A stretch of 64,000 bases of DNA from CBDFKV01 sp965249035 (GTDB lineage: Bacteria; Pseudomonadota; Gammaproteobacteria; Arenicellales; Poriferihabitantaceae), in assembly GCA_965249035.1 (NCBI GenBank), contig CBDFKV010000002.1:13468-77467 (forward strand), written 5' to 3'. The notes below the pieces were generated by a model. The model was given only the letters and a program-made list of their open reading frames with translations. It was not told the DNA's origin and did not search any database. How positions within the stretch are numbered: the stretch's first letter is position 1; each line of letters begins with the position of its first letter. The position numbers and the translations under genes were made by a program. Below are positions 26,072 to 35,488 of this stretch, in pieces.

Positions 26072-27619
26072 TTACCAGCTACCGTTAGCCTTGAAATCGT
26101 CCAGTGCAGCCGTCAGGCTGGCAGCAATTTCATCGCCGTAATCACCAGACTCATCAAGATTGCTGAGCAGGTCACCGGCGTTAGATTTTGCGTAGGACAA
26201 CATTGCATCTTCCCACTTGACCACGTCTTTAGCATCTACGTCATCAAGGTAACCTTCGTTAATCGCGTACAATGACAGCGCCATTTCACCCACAGATAAG
26301 GGTGAATACTGGTTTTGCTTCATCAACTCAACCGCTCGCTCACCGCGAGACAACTGGGCACGAGTGGCTTCGTCTAAATCTGAAGCAAACTGCGAGAACG
26401 CAGCCAATTCACGATACTGCGCTAGCGCTAAACGAATACCGCCACCGAGTTTCTTGATCGCTTTGGTCTGTGCTGCACCACCCACGCGCGAGACTGATAA
26501 GCCCGCGTTGATTGCAGGACGGATACCGGCATTAAACAGGTCAGTTTCCAGAAAGATCTGACCATCGGTAATTGAAATTACGTTGGTGGGTACGAAAGCA
26601 GATACGTCACCCGCCTGCGTTTCGATAATCGGCAGCGCGGTTAAAGAACCGGTTTTACCTTTGACTTTGCCTTCGGTAAATTTTTCGACATAGTCAACAT
26701 TCACCCGTGCAGCACGCTCTAGCAAGCGCGAGTGCAAATAAAATACGTCACCTGGGTAAGCTTCACGACCCGGAGGACGACGCAGTAACAAAGACACTTG
26801 GCGATACGCCCAGGCCTGTTTGGTCAAATCGTCATAAACAATCAGCGCATCCTCGCCTTTGTCGCGGAAATATTCGCCCATTGAACAGCCTGCGTAAGGT
26901 GCCATATATTGTTCTGCGGCAGAATTCGACGCCGACGCCGCAACCACGATAGTATTTTCCATCGCGCCGTGCTCTTCCAGCTTGCGTACCACACCGGCGA
27001 TACTAGAGGCTTTTTGGCCAATCGCGACGTAAACGCATTTAATGCCCGTGCCAGCCTGGTTGATAATCGCATCAACCGCGACCGCCGTCTTACCGGTTTG
27101 ACGATCACCGATGATCAACTCGCGCTGACCACGACCGATGGGTACCATCGCATCAACCGCTTTCAAGCCGGTTTGTACGGGTTGGTCAACCGATTTTCGC
27201 TCAATAACACCCGGCGCCACTTTTTCAATCGGTGCCATGCCTTCGGCGTCAATAGGGCCCTTGCCATCAATCGGCTCGCCCAACGCGTTAACCACACGAC
27301 CCAGCAACGCTTCGCCCACGGGTACTTCCAGGATACGGCCAGTACACTTAACCTTGTCACCTTCTGATAGGTGCTTGTAGTCACCCAAGATAACGGCGCC
27401 TACTGAATCCTGCTCAAGGTTCAATGCCAAGCCGAAGGTATCACCTGGGAACTCCAACATCTCACCTTGCATCGCCTCGGACAAGCCGTGGATGCGAGCA
27501 ATACCGTCTGTCAGCATCACGATAGTGCCTTCAGTACGCGCTTCTGCGCTCGATTCAAAATTCTTAATACGCTCCTTGATCAGATCGCTGATCTCAGAGG
27601 GATTTAACTGAATAGACAT
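26072..27619 (-). CDS. atpA: ATP synthase F1 alpha subunit
   Basis: 515 residues; the non-catalytic nucleotide-binding subunit. It starts MSIQLNPSEISDLIKERI, and has P-loop GDRQTGKTAVAVD (about 170-182), the Arg-finger region GLSVSRVGG and the ending SLTAALDDFKANGSW. Length and order are as in E. coli. Confidence 0.99.
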   Translation of the reverse strand: MSIQLNPSEISDLIKERIKNFESSAEARTEGTIVMLTDGIARIHGLSEAMQGEMLEFPGDTFGLALNLEQDSVGAVILGDYKHLSEGDKVKCTGRILEVPVGEALLGRVVNALGEPIDGKGPIDAEGMAPIEKVAPGVIERKSVDQPVQTGLKAVDAMVPIGRGQRELIIGDRQTGKTAVAVDAIINQAGTGIKCVYVAIGQKASSIAGVVRKLEEHGAMENTIVVAASASNSAAEQYMAPYAGCSMGEYFRDKGEDALIVYDDLTKQAWAYRQVSLLLRRPPGREAYPGDVFYLHSRLLERAARVNVDYVEKFTEGKVKGKTGSLTALPIIETQAGDVSAFVPTNVISITDGQIFLETDLFNAGIRPAINAGLSVSRVGGAAQTKAIKKLGGGIRLALAQYRELAAFSQFASDLDEATRAQLSRGERAVELMKQNQYSPLSVGEMALSLYAINEGYLDDVDAKDVVKWEDAMLSYAKSNAGDLLSNLDESGDYGDEIAASLTAALDDFKANGSW

Positions 27620-27655
27620 GACTTCTACTTCCTCAAAATAAATGCTTTCTGCAGT

Positions 27656-28192
27656 CTAGTGGCCAATGGCGCTAACTAGGCTGCTTAATTGAGCGCGTAC
27701 CGAACCATCAACCACCCAATCGCCCGCGCGGACTATCGCGCCGCCGATTAAGTCTTCGTCAACTGACGCTTCCAACTTGACTTTTTTTCCGAGTCGAGTC
27801 GATAGCGCCTTAGCAATCGCTTGTTTTTGTTCATCACCGATTTGTGAGGCGGTGATCAGTTCGGCTTCAATAACCTGTTCAGCGTCGTCTCTAAGTGCCT
27901 TGTATTGCGCCTCAATTTCGCTGAGTGCCAAAACCCGATCATTACGGACCAAGAGTTTGACTAAATTCTGACCTAGCTCGTTCAAGCCATCAGCCGCAAC
28001 GCCCGTCATCAATTCGACCATCTGATCTTTACTGACGGCAGGATTGCCTTGCAACGCTTTTAACGAATTATCTGAGGCAATTTGCGACAGCAATTCCAGC
28101 TGGCCACTCCACTCAGAGAAATCACCTTGCTCTTTGGCAAGGTCGAAAATCGCCTGAGCGTAGGGACGAGCAACGTGACTTAATTCAGACAT
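27656..28192 (-). CDS. atpH: ATP synthase F1 delta subunit
   Basis: 178 residues; joins the stator to F1. Begins SELSHVARPYAQAIFDLAKEQ, the typical OSCP start, and has the C-terminal GAIVRAGDWVVDGSVRAQLSSL block. Lies between atpF (12 bases) and atpA (36 bases). Confidence 0.97.
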   Translation of the reverse strand: MSELSHVARPYAQAIFDLAKEQGDFSEWSGQLELLSQIASDNSLKALQGNPAVSKDQMVELMTGVAADGLNELGQNLVKLLVRNDRVLALSEIEAQYKALRDDAEQVIEAELITASQIGDEQKQAIAKALSTRLGKKVKLEASVDEDLIGGAIVRAGDWVVDGSVRAQLSSLVSAIGH

Positions 28193-28204
28193 TGCTGCTC
28201 CCCG

Positions 28205-28678
28205 CTACGTAAGCTTTGCAGCTAAATCGTCGAGCAAGTCGGCATGCGCTTTAGCATCAACTTCTCGCTTCAGTATTTGCTGCGCACCGGCGATAGCAAG
28301 TTCACTGACTTGCGCTCGCAAGCCTTCTTTCGCTTTACTCAGTTCAGTCTCAATTTCAGCCTGCGCACCCAGCAAAATTCGTTCGCCTTCAACACCAGCG
28401 TCATCTTTTGCTTCAGTGACGATTTCAGTACCACGCTTTTCCGCTTTATTCAGAATTTCAACCGCTTGGGTTTTAGCTTCCGCAATCGTTTGATCCGCAG
28501 CGACCCGTGCTTCTGCTTCAGCCGCCTGGCCTTTGTCGGCAGCAGCCAATCCATCAGCGATTCGAGTGCGACGCTCGTCTAAAGCCACCATGATAGGCGC
28601 CCAAACGAACTTTTTGCTAAACCAAACGAAAATAGCGAACGTGATTAACTGACCTATCAGGGTAAGATTAATATTCAT
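28205..28678 (-). CDS. atpF: ATP synthase Fo b subunit
   Basis: 157 residues; the stator stalk. One N-terminal membrane segment (MNINLTLIGQLITFAIFVWF) is followed by KKFVWAPIMVALDERRTRI and a long Ala/Glu/Lys-rich helix. Only one b-type gene is present, so the stalk is a homodimer. Confidence 0.97.
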   Translation of the reverse strand: MNINLTLIGQLITFAIFVWFSKKFVWAPIMVALDERRTRIADGLAAADKGQAAEAEARVAADQTIAEAKTQAVEILNKAEKRGTEIVTEAKDDAGVEGERILLGAQAEIETELSKAKEGLRAQVSELAIAGAQQILKREVDAKAHADLLDDLAAKLT

Positions 28679-28759
28679 GTTCTGACCTCTTCAAAACGGC
28701 GCTGGCTTTTTATGGGTGACATCGTAATGAAACCTTTGCCGGCGTCCGTATTCGTTTGC

Positions 28760-28999
28760 CTAACCCGCTACCGCGAACAATACGTACATGGCGATACCAA
28801 CAGCGATCATCGGAACCGCGTCGACCAGACCCATGACGATGAAAAATTGGGTGCGAAGCATCGGGATCAGCTCAGGCTGACGTGCTGCACCTTCCAAAAA
28901 ACGGCCGCCCAAAACACCGATACCTACGGCTGCGCCCAAGGCACCGAGTCCCATCATCAAAGCGCCCGCGATATATAGTAGAGCTTGTGCTTCAGTCAT
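28760..28999 (-). CDS. atpE: ATP synthase Fo c subunit (proton type)
   Basis: 79 residues, two membrane helices joined by the polar loop GRFLEGAARQPELIPML. The ion-binding Asp60 sits in GLVDAVPMIAVG, the same context as E. coli Asp61; none of the residues that mark sodium-type rings are seen, so protons are the likely ion. It forms the rotor ring. Confidence 0.98.
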   Translation of the reverse strand: MTEAQALLYIAGALMMGLGALGAAVGIGVLGGRFLEGAARQPELIPMLRTQFFIVMGLVDAVPMIAVGIAMYVLFAVAG

Positions 29000-29098
29000 T
29001 TCAAATCTCCAAGAGTTAAATAGTCAAAAGTTAAAAAAGAAAACGTTCTAATTACAGTCCGTTACCACTGTATTCATGGTGGTCCATAGTGATAGCCC

Positions 29099-29977
29099 CT
29101 AATGCTGGCTATGCGCCATATCTAGGTAAACAATCGTCAACACCATAAAAATAAAAGCTTGCAAAGTAATGATCAGTATGTGGAATACCGCCCACACGAA
29201 CTGCAAGCTGCCGCCCGCCAGCGACAACACTGACAAGCCACCACTGAACATTAAGGCAATCAAAATAAAAATCATTTCACCGGCGTACATATTGCCAAAT
29301 AAACGCAGTGAATGTGAAATAGGTTTAGCGATCAACGACACAAACTCAAGCACGAAGTTGATCGGAATTAATATAAGCTTGAGGATCGGATTTTTGGCTT
29401 CAAATGGCTGCATCGTTAGCTCTGCCGCAAAGCCTTTCACGCCTTTCATTTTGATGCTGTAGTACAGCACCAGCCCGAACACACCCAAGGCCATAGCAAA
29501 GGTAGCGTTTGGATCGGTTGACGGTACTACTTTCATGAAGTGAATACCAAAAACCTCTTTGGCGATGTACGGAATCAAATCAACGGGAATCAAATCCATG
29601 AAGTTCATCAAGAAAATCCAGACGAACAAGGTCAGCGCCAGCGGCGCAACCAAATCATTCTTAGCGGTAAAGGAACCGCGCACATTTTCGTCGATGAAAT
29701 CAATAATCATCTCGACAAAGTTCTGCATCTTACTTGGCTCGCCTGAGGCGATATTCTTGGCGACACGGCTAAAGATAATGAGGAATAGAGCGCCCAACAG
29801 AATCGACCAAAACATGGTATCGACGTGGATCGCCCAAAAGCCCATTTCTTTCGCTTCTTCAGCAGAGTGAGCCATACCCCAATGGCCATTAGGGTGCTGG
29901 CCAAAAGTGAGATTAGTCAGATGGTGTTTTATGTACTCGCTGGAAGTTAACGCACCTGCGCCTTCTGTAGAAGCCAT
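29099..29977 (-). CDS. atpB: ATP synthase Fo a subunit
   Basis: 292 residues with about five or six membrane segments. The essential Arg lies in ISHSLRLFGNMYAGEMIF; FMDLIPVDLIPYIAKEVFGI and LQAFIFMVLTIVYL are family landmarks. It carries the proton half-channels. Second gene of the operon, 23 bases after atpI. Confidence 0.98.
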   Translation of the reverse strand: MASTEGAGALTSSEYIKHHLTNLTFGQHPNGHWGMAHSAEEAKEMGFWAIHVDTMFWSILLGALFLIIFSRVAKNIASGEPSKMQNFVEMIIDFIDENVRGSFTAKNDLVAPLALTLFVWIFLMNFMDLIPVDLIPYIAKEVFGIHFMKVVPSTDPNATFAMALGVFGLVLYYSIKMKGVKGFAAELTMQPFEAKNPILKLILIPINFVLEFVSLIAKPISHSLRLFGNMYAGEMIFILIALMFSGGLSVLSLAGGSLQFVWAVFHILIITLQAFIFMVLTIVYLDMAHSQH

Positions 29978-30000
29978 AGTTCAAAAATTTTATAGTTATA

Positions 30001-30363
30001 TTACGTCTTGCATGCCAGATAAGCTGGCTGCAAAACAAAAAATCCGACCAAAATGCTCGGTAAGACCAAGTTACCAATAATAGCCCCGATCATAATTCCA
30101 CCGGCAAAGAGAGCCAAACGCATCACCAGCCCACCAACGATCGGCAACATGCCAATATCCGCTTTCTTATAGGCCAGCGAGCTAGCGCGTACGACGCTGC
30201 GGTGCGCAAGCCATGTGTTAGCCAGTGCCAAGAAAGCTCCATAGGTAACCGATAGGCCGTGCCAAACGCTAAAAAAGATCACAGCGACAATGCCAGCTAA
30301 CACCATCAAAACCAGCTGTGCAGATAAAACGCTACGATAGCAATCCGCCAGACGATCAGACAA
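30001..30363 (-). CDS. atpI: ATP synthase assembly factor AtpI
   Basis: 120 residues with four membrane segments, first gene of the atp operon; AtpI helps assemble the c ring. The only in-frame starts are a TTG at 30363 and an ATG at codon 20. The promoter's likely start site is only about 13 bases before the TTG, so translation may instead begin at the internal ATG. Family membership rests on topology, position and the GAFLALANTWLAHRSV block. Confidence 0.88.
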   Translation of the reverse strand: MSDRLADCYRSVLSAQLVLMVLAGIVAVIFFSVWHGLSVTYGAFLALANTWLAHRSVVRASSLAYKKADIGMLPIVGGLVMRLALFAGGIMIGAIIGNLVLPSILVGFFVLQPAYLACKT

Positions 30364-30382
30364 TGTGCTTCAGTGCTCCTAG

Positions 30383-30412
30383 ATTATAGAAAATACCAGG
30401 GCTTGCGGTCAA
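30383..30412 (-). promoter_or_regulatory. Sigma-70 promoter of the atp operon
   Basis: Minus strand TTGACC (30412-30407), 18 bases, TATAAT (30388-30383). Transcription should begin near 30376, just before atpI. The rest of the gap to parB (30413-30499) is AT-rich with nothing else I can name. Confidence 0.7.
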
Positions 30413-30499
30413 TGCATTTATATCAGTTTTCAATGATTTATCGATATTTATACTGCTTTTCAAGCGCTTACTTCGCGTCTATTTTGCTGCGGCGCACCA

Positions 30500-31381
30500 T
30501 CAGTCGTTAATTTTGGCAACAATACCGTCCAATTCATCCAAACTATGGTATTGAATAACGACCTTACCCTTCTGCCCACGCGACTGGATCAGCACATCCG
30601 CACCCAAACGGCTGGATAATAATTCTTGTAAGCGCAAGGTATCGGGATCCGGCTGTGACACTTCATCGGTTCGCGGCTCGTGCTCAAGATGACGCTTAAC
30701 CAAGCGCTCGGCCTGACGCACCGACAAGCTCCCGTGAATAATCTCGCGTGCCACCTTGGCCTGATCAGACTTGGGCAAGCTGAGCAACGCCCGCGCATGG
30801 CCCATTTCAAAACGCTTTTTCTCCAACATGTTTTGCACGCTGTGGTTGAGCGACAGCAAACGTAATAGATTCGTTACCGCTGTACGTGAACGGCCGATTG
30901 CCTCAGCGGCTTGTTGATGAGTTAAACCGAATTCATCCAGCAAACGCTGGATTCCACGCGCTTCTTCCAGCGCACTCAGGTTTTCGCGCTGGATATTTTC
31001 AATCAGCGCCACAGCAATGGCAGCTTCGTCAGGGATATCGCGCACAATCACCGGTACTTTGTCCAGACCCGCTTTCTGCGCAGCACGCCAGCGTCGTTCG
31101 CCAGCGATGATCTCGTATTTATCCACCTTCTTTAAGGCGCGCACTAAAATGGGCTGAATAATACCTTGCGCCTCAATTGATGCCGCCAACTCATCCAACG
31201 ATGTCTCTTCCATCTCCCCACGCGGCTGATATTGTCCGCGCTGCAAAAACTCAATCGGCAACTCTTTAAAAATGTCACCCGCCACGCCCGCATCTGGTGC
31301 GGCCACTGAATCTTGCAGTGCCGCCGCGCTATTACCCAATAAGGCGTCTAACCCACGACCCAATCTTGCTTTGTTGCTCAT
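30500..31381 (-). CDS. parB: Chromosome-partitioning protein ParB
   Basis: 293 residues; binds parS centromere sites near the origin and, as a CTP-gated clamp, spreads along DNA. Seen: N-terminal NKARLGRGLDALLG (ParA-interacting), ParB box GERRWRAAQKAGL, IENIQRENLSALEEA, helix-turn-helix LTHQQAAEAIGRSRTAVTNLLRLL and the C-terminal dimerisation domain. Its start overlaps the parA 3' end by 50 bases. A strong parS is not visible in the window. Confidence 0.97.
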   Translation of the reverse strand: MSNKARLGRGLDALLGNSAAALQDSVAAPDAGVAGDIFKELPIEFLQRGQYQPRGEMEETSLDELAASIEAQGIIQPILVRALKKVDKYEIIAGERRWRAAQKAGLDKVPVIVRDIPDEAAIAVALIENIQRENLSALEEARGIQRLLDEFGLTHQQAAEAIGRSRTAVTNLLRLLSLNHSVQNMLEKKRFEMGHARALLSLPKSDQAKVAREIIHGSLSVRQAERLVKRHLEHEPRTDEVSQPDPDTLRLQELLSSRLGADVLIQSRGQKGKVVIQYHSLDELDGIVAKIND

Positions 31382-32183
31382 CTTGTTTCTCTGTAGTTAG
31401 GTTGCCCAGCTGTGGCGGCACAATACTTAAGCTCTGCATCAATTCGCCACCCAAGGCCACGTAGGCCTGCGCGCCGACACAGCTGCGGTCGTATTCAATC
31501 ACCGAAAGACCGTGACTCGGCGCTTCAGCCAAACGTACGTTGCGCGGAATTAAAGTGTCGCACAGCTTATCACCGAAGTGCTTTTGCAATTGTCGCGATA
31601 CTTCCAAAGTTAAACGATTTCGACCATCGTACATGGTTCGCACCACGCCAATAATTGATAATTTAGGGTTCAGACCGGTACGCACCTTCGCCAAAGTCTG
31701 AATCAAGTCGGTTAATCCTTCCAGCGCAAAATACTCACACTGCACCGGAATCAACACGCCGTTGGCAGCAGCCAGCGCATTAACGGTCAACACATTGAGC
31801 GCAGGCGGCGTATCGATCAACACCATATCGTATTGGTCTTCGACCGCTGCCAGCGCATTTTTAATTCTAAAATTGCCGTCTTCCTGATCACTCAGCTCAA
31901 CTTGAGCACCGGCAAGGTCAGCGTTGGCCGGCAAAATATCATAACCACTGCGGGTCGATTGCACCAACTCCGCGATTCCCTTTTCTCCCAGCAAGACGTC
32001 ATATACCGACGCCTCTAATTCGCGGATAGCCACACCGCTGCTCACGCTGGCGTTGCCCTGCGGGTCGATGTCAATCAACAGCGTTTTCAAGCCCGCGTAA
32101 GCAAATACTGACGCCAGATTGGTCGTCGTCGTGGTTTTAGCAACACCGCCCTTTTGGTTGGTTACTGCAATAATATGTGTCAC
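31332..32183 (-). CDS. parA: Chromosome-partitioning ATPase ParA (Soj)
   Basis: 283 residues. The Walker-type ATPase moves ParB-parS complexes during segregation. Deviant Walker A is KGGVAKTTTTT, where Ala replaces the usual Gly before the Lys; the signature Lys remains. Walker B is VLIDTPPALNVLT. The start is GTG at 32183. The last 16 codons overlap parB in another frame. Confidence 0.97.
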   Translation of the reverse strand: MTHIIAVTNQKGGVAKTTTTTNLASVFAYAGLKTLLIDIDPQGNASVSSGVAIRELEASVYDVLLGEKGIAELVQSTRSGYDILPANADLAGAQVELSDQEDGNFRIKNALAAVEDQYDMVLIDTPPALNVLTVNALAAANGVLIPVQCEYFALEGLTDLIQTLAKVRTGLNPKLSIIGVVRTMYDGRNRLTLEVSRQLQKHFGDKLCDTLIPRNVRLAEAPSHGLSVIEYDRSCVGAQAYVALGGELMQSLSIVPPQLGNLTTEKQDEQQSKIGSWVRRLIG

Positions 32184-32206
32184 ATCGAATCCAAGCTTGC
32201 GTCCTA

Positions 32207-32839
32207 TTAAAAATCCAAAATCACCACATGGCGTTCAGCGTCCAATCCTGGCACATCAACACGCTCAACGCGACTATCTCGAATAGGCCAGCCATCAAGC
32301 TGGGCCAGCTCTTCGGTGGGATATCGCCCCTTCATCGCCACCAGCCGTAAACCCTCGTGATGCAAATGGTGACTACCCTCCAGTAACCCGTTGAGTGAAC
32401 TGACTGCGCGGGCAATAAGGGTATCAAATTTCACCGATGAACGATATTCTTCAATTCGGCTGGTGACCAGATTAATATTACCCAGCTTTGCCTCACTTTT
32501 AACCATCGCCAGAAACATCATACGCTTGGCTCGGCTATCCAACAAAGTGACTTCCCAATCCGGATACACACTCGCAATCGGCAAGCCAGGAAACCCAGCG
32601 CCAGTACCAATATCCAAAATTCTTGGGCCGCGCACAAAGGGCGACACCGCGAGTGAATCCAGCGTGTGTAAGCGCACTGAATCTTCGCCGCTGTCAATCG
32701 CAGTTAAGTTGATTGTCTGACGCCAACGATCAAGTAACCGCAAATGGGTTAGTAATTGCTCGGTAGCGGCTGTGGGCAAGTCAAGGCCCATTGCCGCCAG
32801 GCCTTGGCGCAGCGCGGCTCCCACCTCCACCGTACCCAT
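32207..32839 (-). CDS. rsmG: 16S rRNA (guanine527-N7)-methyltransferase RsmG
   Basis: 210 residues from the ATG at 32839; a TTG twelve codons earlier is less likely because the ATG overlaps the upstream stop (TAATG), as in coupled translation. SAM site: ILDIGTGAGFPGLPIA (about 75-90); DSRAKRMMFL follows as expected. Methylates G527 of 16S rRNA; loss gives low-level streptomycin resistance. It usually follows mnmG, but here the upstream gene is a folB-folK fusion. Confidence 0.96.
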   Translation of the reverse strand: MGTVEVGAALRQGLAAMGLDLPTAATEQLLTHLRLLDRWRQTINLTAIDSGEDSVRLHTLDSLAVSPFVRGPRILDIGTGAGFPGLPIASVYPDWEVTLLDSRAKRMMFLAMVKSEAKLGNINLVTSRIEEYRSSVKFDTLIARAVSSLNGLLEGSHHLHHEGLRLVAMKGRYPTEELAQLDGWPIRDSRVERVDVPGLDAERHVVILDF

Positions 32840-33693
32840 TAAAGCGTCAGCACAACCGTCGCTAAGGTCTGACAACCGCCCTCAAATTGCGACCACGCTT
32901 TAGAAAAACTGCCCTCCATCAATGCACAACTGTCATCAGGCAGTAAATCAGCCAAAGGTCTCAGCACATAGGCCGCGCGAATAATTTCATCGCGCGGGAT
33001 ATTTCGTCCTTCCTTGCGCAAATCCGCGTCGCCATACAACAGAATATCAATATCCAAGGTACGACTGCCGTAGGTTTTAGTGTCACGAACACGCCCTGCT
33101 TTGGCTTCGATCGCATTAAAAATCGTTTTGAGGCCATCGACCGACTCGTCAGCCTGTAATACCACGACTAAGTTATAAAAATCAGGTCCATCAAAACCGA
33201 CCGACGCCGATTCATAGACCGGTGATATTTCAATATCGCCAAAGCGGTCACGTAATGCAGCGATTGCAAAGCGCACATTGGCTTCGCGGTCAATATTACT
33301 GCCAATACCCACCGCCACCCGCGTCATTTTTCTCGCCTCATCAGTCTTGGCCCGCTCAATGATTACACCCACATCTTGCGCATCACGCACAGCGCCCTTC
33401 TTGTTGATCCGTACTCGACACCAGGGCACTTTAAATTGATCAAGTAACAAGGCCGCGATGTCTTCCGCCATCGCCTCAACTAACTTGAATTGACGCTCAA
33501 TCACCAAGGCGCTCACCGCTTTTGAGACGTCTTTATAGCTCAGCGTATCGTCCAAGTCATCTGACGCGCCAGCGGCTTGGATATCCCAAGCCATGTCCAA
33601 ATCAATGTAGACGGTTTGCGTGATCTCACGCTCCCAATCCCAGGCGCCAATGACGCAATCAACCGCGAGGTCGTGAAGATAGATAATATCCAA
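32839..33693 (-). CDS. folBK: Fused dihydroneopterin aldolase - HPPK (FolB-FolK)
   Basis: 284 residues joining two folate enzymes. Residues 1-118 are FolB (MDIIYLHDLAVDCVIGAWDWE, SYKDVSKAVSALV, FKLVEAMAEDIA), which turns dihydroneopterin into 6-hydroxymethyl-dihydropterin. Residues about 124-284 are FolK (VAVGIGSNIDREANVR, DIDILLYGD), which pyrophosphorylates that product. The two steps are consecutive, so channelling is plausible. The start is TTG at 33693 (an upstream stop and the family N-terminus force it). Its stop overlaps rsmG by one base. It is divergent from plsY. Confidence 0.95.
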   Translation of the reverse strand: MDIIYLHDLAVDCVIGAWDWEREITQTVYIDLDMAWDIQAAGASDDLDDTLSYKDVSKAVSALVIERQFKLVEAMAEDIAALLLDQFKVPWCRVRINKKGAVRDAQDVGVIIERAKTDEARKMTRVAVGIGSNIDREANVRFAIAALRDRFGDIEISPVYESASVGFDGPDFYNLVVVLQADESVDGLKTIFNAIEAKAGRVRDTKTYGSRTLDIDILLYGDADLRKEGRNIPRDEIIRAAYVLRPLADLLPDDSCALMEGSFSKAWSQFEGGCQTLATVVLTL

Positions 33694-33736
33694 GGTCTAA
33701 CGTAGAATGGTTGCATTCCCTTTAGTTTAGTTGAAA

Positions 33737-34336
33737 ATGATCAAAATATTGTTGCCTTTACTCGGCTACTTATTCGGCTCGGTCTCTAGCGCGATCGTCG
33801 TCTCAAAGCTGATGGATTTACCCGACCCGCGCGGCATCGGCTCCGGCAATCCCGGCGCCACTAACGTCCTACGTAGCGGCAGCAAGCTAGGCGCAGGATT
33901 GACACTGCTCGGCGACATTCTCAAAGGCACGATCCCGGTCGCGCTGGCGATGGCGCTGAAATTAAACCCGGTCATTGTCGCGATGGTCGGCTTTGCCGCT
34001 TTTCTTGGGCATTTGTACCCTCTCTTTTTCGGTTTCAAAGGCGGAAAGGGAGTCGCTACTGCGTGCGGCATTTTTATTGGGCTCAGCCCCGCTATCGCCG
34101 GCGCTTTACTAGCAGTTTGGCTAGGCTGTGCAGTAGCCTTTCGCTATTCTTCTTTGGCAGCATTAATCGCAGCCGCGGCGGCACCCTTTCTCGTGCTGGC
34201 AATGAGGCCTCAAATACCCTATGTCGTATTAGCCGCTGCGATCGCCATCGTGCTATTTTGGCGCCATAAAGACAATATTCAGCGGCTAAAAAATGGTACA
34301 GAAGGTAAAATTGAGTTGAGAAAAAAGCTTCCCTAG
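33737..34336 (+). CDS. plsY: Acyl-phosphate glycerol-3-phosphate acyltransferase PlsY
   Basis: 199 residues; makes lysophosphatidic acid, the first step of phospholipid synthesis. Inner membrane protein with about five or six segments and the family motifs GYLFGSVSSAIVVSKL, DPRGIGSGNPGATNVLR, GFKGGKGVATACG. The ATG at 33737 is chosen over a TTG six bases earlier. Divergent from folBK, a linkage seen in many gammaproteobacteria. Confidence 0.96.
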   Translation: MIKILLPLLGYLFGSVSSAIVVSKLMDLPDPRGIGSGNPGATNVLRSGSKLGAGLTLLGDILKGTIPVALAMALKLNPVIVAMVGFAAFLGHLYPLFFGFKGGKGVATACGIFIGLSPAIAGALLAVWLGCAVAFRYSSLAALIAAAAAPFLVLAMRPQIPYVVLAAAIAIVLFWRHKDNIQRLKNGTEGKIELRKKLP

Positions 34337-34349
34337 CCGTTATTCGTAT

Positions 34350-34377
34350 TTGAGTTTCCGCAATCGAGCATTATATT
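34350..34377 (+). promoter_or_regulatory. Likely sigma-70 promoter of nadA
   Basis: TTGAGT (34350-34355), 16 bases, TATATT (34372-34377), about 33 bases before the nadA ATG. Matches are moderate. Confidence 0.4.
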
Positions 34378-34410
34378 CTTTACTAATCCAACATTTCCAA
34401 GGACCATCGC

Positions 34411-35469
34411 ATGAGCCTTAACGTCTCTACGCCCGAAGCAAAAAAAATCAGTATCAGCCGACTGGCGCGCAACGCCGAAAACAGCCGTGCAAAGCCGCTT
34501 AGCAAAAAACACCAAGCCGATGTGATTAATCGGATCAAAAAACTATTGAAGGAAGAAGATGCGGTTCTGGTTGCGCACTATTACGTGGATTCAGTATTGC
34601 AAGACCTGGCTGAAGCAACCGGCGGCTTTGTTGGCGATTCCCTGGAAATGGCACGCTTTGGCTTAAAAGCTGATGCGGACACCGTGATCGTTGCGGGTGT
34701 TCGGTTTATGGGTGAAACGGCAAAAATACTGAGCCCAGAAAAGCGTATTCTGATGATCGACATGGAAGCTGAGTGTTCACTCGACCTGGCTTGCCCGATC
34801 GATGATTTTTCAGCCTTTTGTGATCAGCATCCAGACCGGACCGTCGTGGTCTACGCCAACACCAGTGCGGCGGTAAAAGCCCGCGCTGACTGGGTAGTGA
34901 CTTCGTCTATCGCGCTGGACGTCATGCGTCATCTCGACAAACAGGGCAAAAAGGTACTATGGGCACCCGATAAGTTTCTTGGCGCCTACGTACAACGCAT
35001 GACCGGCGCTGACATGATTTTGTGGGAAGGGTCGTGCATTGTCCACGAAGACTTTAAAGCCACTGCTTTAGAAGAACTGAAAAAACACAAACCTGACGCA
35101 AAAGTGCTGGTTCACCCTGAATCACCCGGCCCGGTGATCGAATTGGCAGATGTAGTAGGTTCAACCACACAAATCATCAACGCAGCACGCGACTTGGACG
35201 CGGATACGTTTATCGTTGCGACTGAAGCGGGTATTTTTCATAAGATGGCGCAGGCGGCTCCGGGCAAGACTTTTATCCCCGCACCGACTGCTGGCGAGGG
35301 CGCAACCTGCGAAAGCTGCGCGGAATGCCCATGGATGAAAATGAATGATTTAGAACGATTGGTTTCCGCATTGGAGACGGGCAACAACGAAATTCTGATC
35401 GATGAGTCGGTGCGCAAACAAGCTGAGCGATCTATTTTCAGGATGGTTGAATTTAATCAGTCCAGCTAA
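34411..35469 (+). CDS. nadA: Quinolinate synthase A
   Basis: 352 residues; condenses iminoaspartate with dihydroxyacetone phosphate to quinolinate for NAD synthesis, using a 4Fe-4S cluster. Cluster cysteines are in EAECSLDLAC, WEGSCIVHEDF and GATCESCAECPWMKMN. AAGGA lies eight bases before the ATG. A second NAD gene, nadD, is 8 kb away. The bidirectional terminator follows 20 bases after the stop. Confidence 0.97.
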   Translation: MSLNVSTPEAKKISISRLARNAENSRAKPLSKKHQADVINRIKKLLKEEDAVLVAHYYVDSVLQDLAEATGGFVGDSLEMARFGLKADADTVIVAGVRFMGETAKILSPEKRILMIDMEAECSLDLACPIDDFSAFCDQHPDRTVVVYANTSAAVKARADWVVTSSIALDVMRHLDKQGKKVLWAPDKFLGAYVQRMTGADMILWEGSCIVHEDFKATALEELKKHKPDAKVLVHPESPGPVIELADVVGSTTQIINAARDLDADTFIVATEAGIFHKMAQAAPGKTFIPAPTAGEGATCESCAECPWMKMNDLERLVSALETGNNEILIDESVRKQAERSIFRMVEFNQSS

Positions 35470-35488
35470 GCCGAGACACACCCACAAT

